Below, piece after piece: positions 7,240 to 15,930 of a stretch of DNA of 36,358 nt. Position numbers and translations under genes: made by a program. How positions within the stretch are numbered: the stretch's first letter is position 1; every line of letters starts with the position of its first letter. Source of the DNA: Fibrobacteria bacterium (GTDB lineage Bacteria > Fibrobacterota > Fibrobacteria > UBA11236); NCBI GenBank assembly GCA_017881725.1, contig JADGQO010000093.1, forward strand, positions 1 to 36,358. The letters run 5' to 3'. The notes beneath the pieces are model-generated. The model did no database searches. It was not told the origin of the DNA and worked only from the letters and a program-made list of their open reading frames with translations.

Positions 7240-8607
7240 TTATTTTGCGGGAAGCAACTCCACCGCGTCGCCTTGCGCGGGCACGGTCGCGGGCCAACCC
7301 AATTCCTTCTCAATCCGATCCCGGAGCGCGGCTGAAGCCGAAGGCTCGCCATGGGTGATGAAAACGCGGCGTGGGGCGCGCGGGGCTTTGCGCAGCCATT
7401 CCAGCATTTCGTCGCCGTCGGCGTGGGCGGAAACATTGGGCAAGGTTTTCACCGCGGCCCGGACGGGAATCCAGTCCCCGTGGATCTTGATTGAATCCTC
7501 GCCCGCGGCCAGGCGCGCGCCGCGCGTTCCCTCCGCCTGGAATCCGGTCAGCAGGATGAGATTGTCGGGATTGGGCGCGAATGATTTCAGATGATGCAGG
7601 ACGCGTCCGCCGGTGGCCATGCCGCTGGCGGAAATCAAAAGCATGGGGCCGGATCGCGCGGACAGGGTTTTGCTTTCTTCCGTGGTTTGCACGTAGCGGG
7701 CGATGGAAAACACTTCCCGGCATACCGGACCTCCCAGCAAATGATCGCCGGGATGCTTCATGTACAGTCGGGTCACGTCCGATGCCATCGGGCTGTCGAC
7801 ATAGATGGGAATCGGGGGCAGGCGCCCGGAATTCTTGAGCGTCCACAACTGATGCAGCAACATTTGCGTGCGTCCCACGGCGAAGGCCGGCACTACGACC
7901 ACGCTGCGCTTGCGGACCGCATCGCGCAGGGCTTCCGCCAGAACTTCGACCGGATCCACATTTTCGTGCTTACGATCGCCATAAGTGCTTTCCACCGTCA
8001 GATAATCAAAGTCCCCCGGCGGTTGCGGGGGGCCGAAAATCGGATCGTGCGGCCGTCCCAAATCACCCGAGAAGGCGATCTCCACGCCCGCGCCGCGGAT
8101 GTGCGTCGAGGCCGCGCCCAGGATATGCCCTGCTTTTCGGAAAGTAATCTCCAGGCCGGCGGGCAACCGCAAGGGGCGTTCCCAGCTCGCGCTGCGCAGT
8201 TGCCCCAGGCTCCGCGTCGCCTCGGTAACGGTGTACAACGGCATGGGCGGCTTGTGGCGGGAATAGCCGTGATGCCGTGCGTGATCGGCTTCCTCCTCCA
8301 TGATGGAAGCGCTGTCCAGCAGCAGGATGCGGCACAGATCCAATGTCGAAGGCGTGCAATAGATGGGCCCGGAAAATCCTTCCGCGCACAGGCGGGGGAT
8401 GTAGCCGGAATGGTCCAGGTGCGCGTGGGTCAGCACGACGGCGTCCAAGGATTTGGGATCGACCGGGAAGGGCTCGCGGTTCTTGAGGCGGAGATCCTTG
8501 AGTCCTTGGAACAGGCCGCAATCCACCAGGATGCGCTGGCCTTGGGCTTCGACCAAGTAGCGGGAACCGGTGACGGTCCCGGCGGCGCCGAGAAAGCTCA
8601 GGCGCAT
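7240..8607 (-). CDS. Beta-CASP metallo-beta-lactamase fold RNase-like protein
   Basis: A 455-residue protein. The N-terminal metallo-beta-lactamase domain carries the zinc motif HAHLDH at 61-66 and SGDLGRPHDPI; a beta-CASP insertion follows (VDSPMASDVT, LISASGMATGGRVLHHL), then the C-terminal RNA-specificity segment (GFQAEGTRGARL, VSAHAD, FITHGEPSA). This is the arrangement of archaeal CPSF-like and bacterial YSH1-type nucleases that process RNA in the cytoplasm. The start lies 33 bases after the stop of the upstream RIC-like gene on the same strand, with no separate promoter evident, so the two are likely one operon under the sigma-54 promoter at 9448-9462. The RNA target is unknown. Confidence 0.88.
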   Translation of the reverse strand: MRLSFLGAAGTVTGSRYLVEAQGQRILVDCGLFQGLKDLRLKNREPFPVDPKSLDAVVLTHAHLDHSGYIPRLCAEGFSGPIYCTPSTLDLCRILLLDSASIMEEEADHARHHGYSRHKPPMPLYTVTEATRSLGQLRSASWERPLRLPAGLEITFRKAGHILGAASTHIRGAGVEIAFSGDLGRPHDPIFGPPQPPGDFDYLTVESTYGDRKHENVDPVEVLAEALRDAVRKRSVVVVPAFAVGRTQMLLHQLWTLKNSGRLPPIPIYVDSPMASDVTRLYMKHPGDHLLGGPVCREVFSIARYVQTTEESKTLSARSGPMLLISASGMATGGRVLHHLKSFAPNPDNLILLTGFQAEGTRGARLAAGEDSIKIHGDWIPVRAAVKTLPNVSAHADGDEMLEWLRKAPRAPRRVFITHGEPSASAALRDRIEKELGWPATVPAQGDAVELLPAK

Positions 8608-8640
8608 GGTATTTTCCCGGTTACGGTAACCATTGAGTTA

Positions 8641-9393
8641 CTAATGGTTTTCCTCGGCGGAAGCCCGCCGCGCCAATTTCTGTTCCAATTTGGCCGCGCC
8701 GGGGAATAGGATCTCCGACTCCAAGTAAGTATGCACGGTGAGATGCGCGTCGAAGGAATCGAGTTTGGAAATGATGTCGTTGCCCGCCTGCGTTTCATCT
8801 TGCCCATCATAAAGCTGGTGGATTTTTTGCTTTAGCGATCCGACCATTTCCTTGAACGCTTCCTCCGGCAAGTGCATGTGCGAGGATGTGTACATGTTCA
8901 CGGAACCCTTGAAAATCTCCGGATACAATTTGGGATAGCGCAGGCAGGCTTCGGTGCGCAGGATTTTGGGGAAAAGGAATTCCTCTTCCTCCTGCATATG
9001 CCATAGGAATTCCTGGCGGAAGGAATCGAAATCGATGCGCAGGGATTTGGCCGGGCCATGATCGGGCGCGAATTGGGCGCAAACCGAATCGACTATGGCG
9101 CTCAAGCGGGGCAGATCCGTTTCGCGGAATTCCCGGTGATTGTCCACCAAATTGTCGACCAGGAAATAAGCGGGCAAATTGGCCCAGTCCCGCTTCGCCG
9201 AAATGGGGGGCGTGTCCGCCAAGGCGCGGGCCAAGGTTTCCGGGTTGAGGGAAAGTTCGCGGCAGACCTCATCGATAGGTTCATCCAGCCGATTCCAACA
9301 ACGATAACCGCACATGGATTCCAGTTGTTCGACCAATTGCGGACGGGACATGATGAAGGCGCGCAGGCTTGGTGGCAACGGGGAAGGGCTCAT
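8641..9393 (-). CDS. RIC/YtfE-like hemerythrin-domain protein, copy 1
   Basis: A 250-residue protein with a degenerate ScdA_N-like N-terminus (about residues 15-60) and a hemerythrin-like four-helix bundle. Candidate di-iron ligands are in VDNHREFRETDL, WHMQEEEEFLFPKIL, SSHMHLPEE and VHTYLESEILFP. RIC proteins (YtfE, ScdA) repair iron-sulfur clusters damaged by NO or peroxide; others in the superfamily bind oxygen. The CCGG cysteine motif of canonical RIC is absent (it reads MCGYRCWNRLD), so repair activity is uncertain. Two relatives lie in the window (a pseudogene at 18481 and a gene ending at 21359). The ATG at 9393 has only a weak GGAAA upstream. Confidence 0.8.
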   Translation of the reverse strand: MSPSPLPPSLRAFIMSRPQLVEQLESMCGYRCWNRLDEPIDEVCRELSLNPETLARALADTPPISAKRDWANLPAYFLVDNLVDNHREFRETDLPRLSAIVDSVCAQFAPDHGPAKSLRIDFDSFRQEFLWHMQEEEEFLFPKILRTEACLRYPKLYPEIFKGSVNMYTSSHMHLPEEAFKEMVGSLKQKIHQLYDGQDETQAGNDIISKLDSFDAHLTVHTYLESEILFPGAAKLEQKLARRASAEENH

Positions 9394-9447
9394 GGTGTTT
9401 CCGCGTTTAAAATGATTTTCTACCCATGCTCATATTCTTGTATAACG

Positions 9448-9462
9448 GCAAGAAATGGGCCA
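9448..9462 (-). promoter_or_regulatory. Sigma-54 promoter for the RIC-like/MBL operon
   Basis: Read on the minus strand this is TGGCCCATTTCTTGC, an exact TGGC-N7-TTGC match preceded by C, as in the consensus. The predicted start is near 9436, giving a leader of about 43 bases. A perfect dyad lies at -94. Confidence 0.75.
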
Positions 9463-9522
9463 GGGCCGTAACCGCGTATTTGAAACAAATAATCTATTGA
9501 TCGAGCCTTCATGGCAGGGAGC

Positions 9523-9537
9523 TTGTCATCCTGTCAA
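9523..9537. promoter_or_regulatory. Perfect dyad TTGTCA-TCC-TGTCAA
   Basis: All ten fixed positions of TTGNCA-N3-TGNCAA match. Its centre is 94 bp upstream of the start predicted from the sigma-54 element at 9448-9462, a usual distance for an enhancer-binding protein. Apart from these two sites I see nothing gene-like between 9394 and 9676. Confidence 0.65.
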
Positions 9538-9676
9538 AATCTGGTCGGAATTGCGGTAAATATGACGAGGATTAAAGCCTGGTCTAGTGATAGGTTGGCA
9601 CCTCGGTTGCTCTTAAGGTTTGTTACCCATCTCGCGCAGAGAAATTGAACCAAGCCCAGGGGATGGGGATGAATTT

Positions 9677-10483
9677 TTAGGGGCCGGGTACCGGCATATC
9701 CGCGAAGGCCGGCAATGTGGTACTGGGGTCGGTGGGCAACTCTCCCTTGAGGATGGTAAGCGCCGCTTCCGGGGAATCCGTGAAACGCAAGAGCGCCGCG
9801 TCCTTGGCCGTTATCATGCCGTGTTTCACCAGGGCCGGAACATTGAGGATTTCCCGCCAATAGTCCGAACCGTATAACAGCGTGATGACGGGCCGATTCA
9901 GTTTTCCGGTTTGGGACAAAGTCAAGACTTCGAACATCTCGTCCAAGGTTCCGAAGCCTCCGGGGAAGATGACCATGGCCCGGGCCAAATGCGCGAACCA
10001 TAATTTGCGCATGAAAAAGTAGTGGAATTGGAATTGCAGTTCCGGCGTGATATAGGGATTGGGCTTTTGCTCATGGGGCAGACTGATATTTAGCCCGAGG
10101 CTGCGCCCTCCGGCATCGGCCGCGCCGCGATTGGCCGCTTCCATGATGCCTCCGCCGCCTCCGGTGCAAACCAAGTACCGATCGCCACAATTGGATAAGG
10201 ATTGGGACCACAGCGTGACCTGCCGCGCGAATTCGCGCGCCTCCGCGTAATATTTTCCGAACGCGCCTTGCGGATCCAAGCGGGCGGATCCTAAAAAAAC
10301 GATGGTATCATGCACGCGTTGACGGCGTAAGACGGAAAGGGGGCTTAAATATTCGGAGAGGATGCGCAGTGGCCTGCCTTCGTCGCTTTCCAGGAAGGAC
10401 GCATCCCGATAGGCTACACGCCCGTTAAGAACGGGGGTGCCGGCAACGGGGGCGTTATTGTGGTCTTCAGGTTCGGGAGTCAC
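9677..10483 (-). CDS. LOG-family (TIGR00730-type) Rossmann-fold protein
   Basis: A 268-residue cytoplasmic protein with the two family motifs: a glycine-rich loop CTGGGGGIMEAANRGA (about 106-121) and PGGFGTLDE at 174-182. Characterised relatives hydrolyse cytokinin riboside monophosphates or other nucleoside 5'-monophosphates; many bacterial members have no known role. The Asn/Pro-rich first 25 residues are unlike the core. The start is a GTG at 10483 without a clear ribosome-binding site. It lies 23 bases behind the sigma-70-factor gene on the same strand, so it is probably cotranscribed and depends on the sigma-54 promoter at 11408-11422. Confidence 0.85.
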   Translation of the reverse strand: MTPEPEDHNNAPVAGTPVLNGRVAYRDASFLESDEGRPLRILSEYLSPLSVLRRQRVHDTIVFLGSARLDPQGAFGKYYAEAREFARQVTLWSQSLSNCGDRYLVCTGGGGGIMEAANRGAADAGGRSLGLNISLPHEQKPNPYITPELQFQFHYFFMRKLWFAHLARAMVIFPGGFGTLDEMFEVLTLSQTGKLNRPVITLLYGSDYWREILNVPALVKHGMITAKDAALLRFTDSPEAALTILKGELPTDPSTTLPAFADMPVPGP

Positions 10484-10506
10484 AAAGAGGACTGGTCCAC
10501 CATGCG

Positions 10507-11367
10507 CTAAGGAGCTGAATGAATTTCTTTTCGCGACATCCTGTCTTTTAATTTGGTCAATCCACGCTTCTTGATTTGCCGTATGCCTTCCCGGGACATG
10601 CCCAGGAAACCGGCGATCTCGCCCAAACTCATGGCGGGATATTTCCCCATTCCGAAGTACAGGGAAAGTACTTCGAGCTCCCGCGGGTCCAGGTTTTTTA
10701 TGAAATCGCGCACCCAGGCTGAATTATGAAAACGCTCCACGTTGCGCTCCAGGCAATCTTCGGAGTTGTCGGGAAGCCCTTCATGCAATTCCGGCCCATC
10801 CTCGCTGCCGGAAAAGTCCAAGGACAAGGGCATGTCGGCCAATAGTTGGCACTCACGGATGCGCGCGGCGCCATACCCGGTTTCCAATTCCAATTCCTCA
10901 ACGGTGGGAGTCCGTTGCAACTTCTGGGTCAACCGGCGCGTAGCCTGGTTGATGCGGAATAAGGTCGTGGTGAAGGTGCTGGAGACGGTGATCGTGCGCG
11001 ATTGACGAGCCAGGGCGCCCATGATGGATTGGCGAATCCACCAGACGGCATACGAAATGAAGCGGATGTTCAAGGTTTCATCGAATCGGCGCGCCGCCTG
11101 GATGAGTCCCAGATTGCCTTCGCTGATTAAATCCGCCAGCGGCAAGCCTTGGCCTTCGTACCGGCGGCAGACGGCCACGACGAATTTCAAATTCGCTTCC
11201 ACGAGGATTTTAAGAGACTCGCGATCGCCCGTGCGAATGCGTTCCGCCAATTTTTTCTCGTCCGCGCTGCTCAGTTTATTCGTTAGGCGAATATCCTTCA
11301 GGTATGCGAATACCGGATCCACGGGATTGAAAAGGTTGGTGGACATCCGGGTCGGTTGGGGTTGCAT
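10507..11367 (-). CDS. Group-2 sigma-70 family RNA polymerase sigma factor
   Basis: A 286-residue primary-like sigma factor without region 1.1. A short region 1.2 is visible (DPVFAYLKDI, 17-26). Region 2 spans about 55-125: ANLKFVVAVCRRY, LISEGNLGLIQAARRFD, and FISYAVWWIRQSIMGAL for -10 recognition and melting. Region 3 is near 130-210. Region 4 is about 222-280, with LGEIAGFLGMSREGIRQI as the -35 helix-turn-helix. Size and domain set resemble RpoS/SigB-type general stress factors of the RpoD family. The ATG at 11367 has AGGAG eight bases upstream. The most notable point is an exact sigma-54 element 41 bases before the start codon, implying a sigma cascade. Confidence 0.92.
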   Translation of the reverse strand: MQPQPTRMSTNLFNPVDPVFAYLKDIRLTNKLSSADEKKLAERIRTGDRESLKILVEANLKFVVAVCRRYEGQGLPLADLISEGNLGLIQAARRFDETLNIRFISYAVWWIRQSIMGALARQSRTITVSSTFTTTLFRINQATRRLTQKLQRTPTVEELELETGYGAARIRECQLLADMPLSLDFSGSEDGPELHEGLPDNSEDCLERNVERFHNSAWVRDFIKNLDPRELEVLSLYFGMGKYPAMSLGEIAGFLGMSREGIRQIKKRGLTKLKDRMSRKEIHSAP

Positions 11368-11407
11368 GGTCGGACTCCTTAATCAATATTCGATGAGGAT
11401 TATTAAA

Positions 11408-11422
11408 GCAATCGTTACGCCA
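11408..11422 (-). promoter_or_regulatory. Sigma-54 promoter for the sigma-70-factor gene
   Basis: On the minus strand this reads TGGCGTAACGATTGC followed by T, an exact TGGC-N7-TTGC match. The predicted start is near 11396, giving a 29-base leader that retains the AGGAG ribosome-binding site. No good dyad lies within 150 bp; the degenerate one at 11569-11583 would be at -180. Confidence 0.7.
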
Positions 11423-11568
11423 ATCCCGTTCTAGCGGGCTGAAAAAATCTGAGTCGCCCGAACCGGCGGAACCAGGCAGTCATTGCAGGGAATTGTGCAT
11501 TACTTTACGTTAGGCATTTGTCCCGTGGGCTGGGTCGGTCGTCTTTTCGGCAAGTTAGCCGGGGGGAT

Positions 11569-11583
11569 TTGCCAATTTGCGCA
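11569..11583. promoter_or_regulatory. Degenerate dyad TTGCCA-ATT-TGCGCA
   Basis: Eight of ten fixed positions of TTGNCA-N3-TGNCAA match, and it overlaps a perfect TTTGCGCAAA palindrome. Its centre is 115 bp upstream of the predicted start of the ABC operon and 180 bp from that of the sigma-70 gene, so it could serve both directions. This and the two sigma-54 elements are all I see in the 397-base gap 11368-11764. Confidence 0.4.
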
Positions 11584-11664
11584 AAGGGGACCACATTTCC
11601 TGATTGCCGGATTGGGAAAATCCGTTTCGCGTGGATAAGCGATGATGCCGGAAAATTCCCTGCA

Positions 11665-11679
11665 TGGCACCGGCCTTGC
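11665..11679 (+). promoter_or_regulatory. Sigma-54 promoter for the ABC export operon
   Basis: TGGCACCGGCCTTGC followed by T is an exact TGGC-N7-TTGC match that also shares the AC of the TGGCACG consensus. The predicted start is near 11691, leaving a 74-base leader before the TTG start at 11765. Confidence 0.7.
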
Positions 11680-11764
11680 TCGTTGGCATGGGAAGGAATT
11701 CGCGTGACCGTTACCTTGAAGTTACGGAAACGGGTCGGATACCGGGCGGATCCGGGAGGATAAT

Positions 11765-12442
11765 TTGAACATCATCGAGATTCGCGGCCTGACCAAGGAT
11801 TACCCGCTGGGAAAGACGATTGTCCATGCCCTGCGCGGGATTGATTTATCCATCGCCAAAGGGGATTTGGTCAGCGTCATGGGGCCATCCGGCAGCGGCA
11901 AGACGACGTTGTTGAACGTCATCGGGTGCATCGATTTGGCTACCGCAGGCAGCGTCAAAATCGGGGACCGGGAATTGACGGCCTTGGACGACAAGCAAGT
12001 GACCGATTTGCGTCTGCACCGTTTGGGATTCATTTTCCAAACCTTCAATTTGATACCGGTGCTCACTTCTACCGAAAACGTGGAGTTTCCATTATTGCTC
12101 CAGAAGCGTTTGGACAGGAAGGAAATCCGTCGGCGGGCGGAAAAGTTGTTGGACGACGTGGGGCTAAGCGAATACCGCCGCAACCGCCCCTCCGAATTGT
12201 CGGGCGGGCAAAGGCAGCGCGTGGCCATCGCGCGCGCGCTGGTGACGCACCCGGACATCGTTTTGGCGGACGAGCCGACGGCCAATTTGGACTCGGCCAC
12301 CGGCGCATCCATCCTGGAAATCATGAAGGAAATGAATGCCCGGGAGCAAACCACTTTCCTGTTTTCGACCCACGACAAAAACGTTTTGAAATATGCCCGG
12401 ACCGTGGTCAATATCAAGGACGGACTCATTGACGGGAATTGA
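11765..12442 (+). CDS. LolD/MacB-type ABC transporter ATP-binding protein
   Basis: A 225-residue ATPase with Walker A GPSGSGKT (40-47), Q-loop at FQTFNL, signature LSGGQ (145-149), Walker B IVLADE (165-170) and H-loop His202. Length and sequence fit the LolD/MacB/FtsE class, which drives mechanotransmission through FtsX-type permeases rather than pumping solute across the membrane. The start is TTG at 11765 with GGGAGGA just upstream; no ATG fits. It is the first gene of a five-gene operon (ATPase, two permeases, LolA-like carrier, outer-membrane barrel). I give no lolD symbol because lipoprotein release is not shown. Confidence 0.92.
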   Translation: MNIIEIRGLTKDYPLGKTIVHALRGIDLSIAKGDLVSVMGPSGSGKTTLLNVIGCIDLATAGSVKIGDRELTALDDKQVTDLRLHRLGFIFQTFNLIPVLTSTENVEFPLLLQKRLDRKEIRRRAEKLLDDVGLSEYRRNRPSELSGGQRQRVAIARALVTHPDIVLADEPTANLDSATGASILEIMKEMNAREQTTFLFSTHDKNVLKYARTVVNIKDGLIDGN

Positions 12443-12445
12443 CGC

Positions 12446-14038
12446 GTGGAGTTGATCTGCAAAATCGCGGGCCGCAACTTGTGGCGGCATCGCGGGCATA
12501 GCCTGGTGATCGGCGCCATCCTATTTCTCGGCAGCCTGTTCATGACCGTGGGCAACGGCGTGGTGTCCGGGATGGATCGCGGCCTGCAACGGACTATCGT
12601 CCGCAGTTTCACGGGCGACATCGTGCTCTTGTCCGACAAGCACGAATCGGACAACGTGTTCATGGAAATGATGGGACGGGCGGTGGAGCCCATCGAGGAT
12701 TACGCCGCCGTGCGCGCGGTGTTGGAAAAGGACTCGGCATTGTCGGATTTTCTCCCCATCGGCAAGAACATGGCCATGATCTTGAACGACGAGGATGGGC
12801 CGTCGGCATTCGTGTATTTATTGGGCGTGGATTTCGGGCGTTACCGGAAGATGTTTCCCGGAAATATGGAAATACTTGAAGGGCGATTTCCCGTGGAAGG
12901 CCAAACCGGAATGCTGTTGCCGCTGTGGGCCCGCAAGGAAATCCGAGATCAGACCAACGTGTGGTTCGTGCCCGCGGGCGCACCCATGGGACTGGGTTTG
13001 GACACCTCGCACATGGACGCGGACGCACGCAAGCATCGCGCGGACATGCGGGTGAAAAACGGCATGGTCATGATGGGTTTCAACGAGGCTAATACCGCCA
13101 CGGACATCCGCTTGAACGTGGACGGCGTTTTCCGGTACAACGCGTTGAACACCATATTCGGACATTTTGCCCTGACGGATATCGAGTCTTACCGGAAATG
13201 CCTTGGCTATTTTCTGGCTTCGGAAAAAAACCAGGGGAAGGTTTCGGGCGCGGACAGCGCTTTGTTGTCCATGGAGGACGGGAACTTGGATGCGATGTTT
13301 GGGACGGATTCTCTGGTAGTGACGGATAAGCCGGCCGCAGGCCTCTCCGGCCCGCCGGTAAGAAAAAGTCCGCCGCGAGAAGCAGTCTCCCCGCGCCCGC
13401 AAAATCCGCCTGCCGGCGCCTCGGTGAAACCAGCCGCCATGGATCTGGATCAAGGCGCTTACAATCTGGTATTGCTGTTGTTGAAAAACGGGGTTAACTC
13501 AGACGCGGCTTTGGCTGAACTCAACGCGCGGTTGAAACAGGCGCATGCTTCGGTACGCGCCGTACCCTGGAAAAAAGCCCTCGGCGTTGTCGGCAGCATG
13601 GCGACGATCATCAAAGGGGCGCTCTTCGTTTTCGTCTCTTTGTTGTTCGTCGTCGCGGTGATCGTCATCGTCAACACCTTAACCATGGCGGCGTTGGAGC
13701 GCACTCCGGAGCTGGGCATGATGCGCGCCATCGGAGCGCGTAAGGGATTCATTGGCGGCATGTTCCTCGCGGAAACGGCCATGCTCTCGGCACTGTTCGG
13801 AGGATTGGGAATCGTCGCGGGCATCCTGGGCGTGGGCGTGCTTTCCTTGCTAAAGTTGACTTCCGAAAACGACATGCTCCAGCTTTTCTTCGGGGGCGAC
13901 ACCTTTCACCCTTTGTTGACGGCCGGGGACATCGTGCTGGCGGGCCTGCAATTGGCCTTTGTCACGGTGGCGGCCGTAACCTATCCGTTACTGCTGGCGC
14001 GCAAGGTGGGACCCTTGGACGCCATCGGGAAGGAATGA
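12446..14038 (+). CDS. FtsX-like ABC permease 1 (LolC/E/MacB type)
   Basis: A 530-residue permease: one N-terminal helix (about 20-42), a large periplasmic domain (about 45-385), then three C-terminal helices forming the FtsX domain, including ALERTPELGMMRAIGARKGFIGG as the coupling-helix region. This topology matches permeases that move lipoproteins or other envelope cargo without a classical transport channel. A Pro/Ser/Ala-rich linker of about 35 residues (near 300-332, SPPREAVSPRPQNPP) interrupts the periplasmic domain and looks disordered. The start is GTG at 12446, three bases after the ATPase stop. It probably pairs with permease 2 as a heterodimer. Confidence 0.88.
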   Translation: MELICKIAGRNLWRHRGHSLVIGAILFLGSLFMTVGNGVVSGMDRGLQRTIVRSFTGDIVLLSDKHESDNVFMEMMGRAVEPIEDYAAVRAVLEKDSALSDFLPIGKNMAMILNDEDGPSAFVYLLGVDFGRYRKMFPGNMEILEGRFPVEGQTGMLLPLWARKEIRDQTNVWFVPAGAPMGLGLDTSHMDADARKHRADMRVKNGMVMMGFNEANTATDIRLNVDGVFRYNALNTIFGHFALTDIESYRKCLGYFLASEKNQGKVSGADSALLSMEDGNLDAMFGTDSLVVTDKPAAGLSGPPVRKSPPREAVSPRPQNPPAGASVKPAAMDLDQGAYNLVLLLLKNGVNSDAALAELNARLKQAHASVRAVPWKKALGVVGSMATIIKGALFVFVSLLFVVAVIVIVNTLTMAALERTPELGMMRAIGARKGFIGGMFLAETAMLSALFGGLGIVAGILGVGVLSLLKLTSENDMLQLFFGGDTFHPLLTAGDIVLAGLQLAFVTVAAVTYPLLLARKVGPLDAIGKE

Positions 14039-14054
14039 GAGGACTGCGACGCCC

Positions 14055-15920
14055 ATGCGACTGCTCCTGATCATCAGCCTCCGCAACCTGTTCCGCCAGA
14101 AGCGACGCAGCGCCCTGCTCGGAGCGGCCATCGCCATCGGCATGGCCATTTTGGTGATTGCCAATTCGTTCTCGCACGGGATTTCCGATTTGCTGTTCAA
14201 CCGCATTCTCGCCTTCGTATCCGGACACGTCAGCGTGGCCTTTACCCAGAACGGCAACGCCATGCGGCCCTATTTCCGGGACGGGGAACGCCTAATGGAA
14301 ACGGCGCGGCGGGCATTTCCGGAGGGTTCCCGCGTGACCGAAGGCGTGGGATTGTTTTCGCGCGCCATCGGCAACGGAAGGTCGGACAACGTCATTTTGG
14401 TGGGCATGGACACGCGGTCCAAGGCGACGAAGAAACAAGTGGCCGACCTGAAAGCGAACTTCCGCATGGTGCAGGGCCGTTACGAGGATTTGCAGCGGGA
14501 CGATATCGAAAATCCGGTTCTGGTGGCCTCGGACAAGGCGGAGTATCTCAAGCTACGTCTGGGCGATGCAGTGAAAGTACGGTTCCAGGATATCTATGGC
14601 CGTAGCCAGGCGGCGAGCCTTACCGTGGCGGGCATTTTCCATCCGGCCAACGTTTTCATGAGCGCGCCGGTTTTCCTGGATCTGCGGGTCGTGCGCAGGC
14701 TCGCTGGGTATGGACAGCATGATATCGGGCAAATATATGTGACTATGCCGGATCCTAAAGCCCATGCGGTGGAAGCGGCCGACCGTCTGCACGGCATGTT
14801 GCATCCGCCTTTGGCCGCGGCTTTCGGCCGACTGGAAAAAGCGGCTCGGGGAGCCGGGGCACAGAGTGCCGGGGTTCAAGCAGCCGTAGGTCGACGTGCG
14901 GGGACGCAACCTGCCGCAGGTGAAGCATCCGTGGGTCAACGCGCGGGGGCGCAACCGGCCACAGTCTTGGGATTTCGGGTGGATTCCTCTTCTCTCTCGG
15001 GGCTGTCCCGGCTGCTGAAACCTTACCTGCCCGCAGCCATGGATTCCCTGCGCCGGACGGATGTCTTGATTGACCACGCTTTGGCCGATTCCCTGGGGTT
15101 ACATGTAGGTGACCGGTGCCTGCTGCGTTACCGTGCCAAGCATGATACCGGCGAAGGCGTTGCCGACTTAAAGGTAACGGCCGTGCTTGCCGATAACCCC
15201 ATGGTTTCCGGACACGCCATCCTGGTGAACGACAAGGATTTTTACGCGTTTTATTATGCGGAGTGGCCCTTGGCCCCGACCCGGGAGCAAGGGGCCTTTC
15301 TGCCGGATTCCGGAAATGCGCTGTATCCTTTCTTGTGCCGGGAATGGAACCTGCTGCCGCGCACGCGCACCACGGAGGAATTGCGGCGCAAATACCAGGA
15401 CATCCCGGGCATGAAATCGCACGCGACCACCGTGGACGTGCAAACCATGTACGAAAGCGCTTCGATGGTGGTCAAACTGGAATACGCCCTGAACCTCATC
15501 ACCTTGGCCGCCGTTTTGATCCTTTTCTTCATCATCCAAGTGGGAGTCATCAACACCCTGCGCATGACCATTCGCGAGCGGACGCGCGAAATCGGCACCA
15601 TCCGCGCCATCGGCATGCAAAAATCTTCGGTCCGTTCGATTTTCATGCTGGAGACTTTTTTTCTCGCCTGGTTCGCCTGCTGCGCCGGGCTGGCGCTGGC
15701 CTTTGTCGGCATGGCCCTGCTCCACCTTATCCCTTTTCATATGGAAGGAAATCCCCTGGGCATGTTGCTGGTGGACGGGCATCTGTATTTCAAATCCAAC
15801 CCCTGGGGCATTATCGCCTACCTGGCGTTGATACTGGCGATCGCCGTGGGCACGGCGTGGTTTCCCTCGCGGCGGGCTGCCGATCTTCCCGCGGCCGAGG
15901 CTTTGCGGCATTATGGTTGA
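14055..15920 (+). CDS. FtsX-like ABC permease 2 (LolC/E/MacB type)
   Basis: A 621-residue permease with the same plan as its neighbour: N-terminal helix after RNLFRQKRRS (about 18-40), a large periplasmic region, then three helices with the FtsX signature TIRERTREIGTIRAIGMQKSSV. The periplasmic region contains three imperfect 15-residue repeats (residues 263-307) rich in Gly, Ala and Gln, probably a flexible insertion. The ATG at 14055 lies 16 bases after permease 1. The stop overlaps the first possible start of the LolA-like gene. Two different permeases imply an asymmetric LolCE-like complex. Confidence 0.88.
   Translation: MRLLLIISLRNLFRQKRRSALLGAAIAIGMAILVIANSFSHGISDLLFNRILAFVSGHVSVAFTQNGNAMRPYFRDGERLMETARRAFPEGSRVTEGVGLFSRAIGNGRSDNVILVGMDTRSKATKKQVADLKANFRMVQGRYEDLQRDDIENPVLVASDKAEYLKLRLGDAVKVRFQDIYGRSQAASLTVAGIFHPANVFMSAPVFLDLRVVRRLAGYGQHDIGQIYVTMPDPKAHAVEAADRLHGMLHPPLAAAFGRLEKAARGAGAQSAGVQAAVGRRAGTQPAAGEASVGQRAGAQPATVLGFRVDSSSLSGLSRLLKPYLPAAMDSLRRTDVLIDHALADSLGLHVGDRCLLRYRAKHDTGEGVADLKVTAVLADNPMVSGHAILVNDKDFYAFYYAEWPLAPTREQGAFLPDSGNALYPFLCREWNLLPRTRTTEELRRKYQDIPGMKSHATTVDVQTMYESASMVVKLEYALNLITLAAVLILFFIIQVGVINTLRMTIRERTREIGTIRAIGMQKSSVRSIFMLETFFLAWFACCAGLALAFVGMALLHLIPFHMEGNPLGMLLVDGHLYFKSNPWGIIAYLALILAIAVGTAWFPSRRAADLPAAEALRHYG
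14841..14975 (+). repeat. Three imperfect 45-bp repeats inside permease 2
   Basis: Units 14841-14885, 14886-14930 and 14931-14975 encode AARGAGAQSAGVQAA, VGRRAGTQPAAGEAS and VGQRAGAQPATVLGF. The last two are the most alike at DNA level. The 45-bp period keeps the frame, so copy number could vary without loss of function. Confidence 0.75.
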
Positions 15921-15930
15921 GGCGGGCCGG

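Noticed and set aside
8619..8631. GGTTAC-G-GTAACC palindrome and other GGTAAC-like motifs (119-155, 11707, 19204) as a dispersed repeat family
   Set aside because: They share only six bases and no common flanks, and two are inside genes; not enough for a repeat family.
9511..9526. Plus-strand sigma-54-like TGGCAGGGAGCTTGT
   Set aside because: It has TTGT instead of TTGC and points into the antisense of the LOG gene with no gene to drive.
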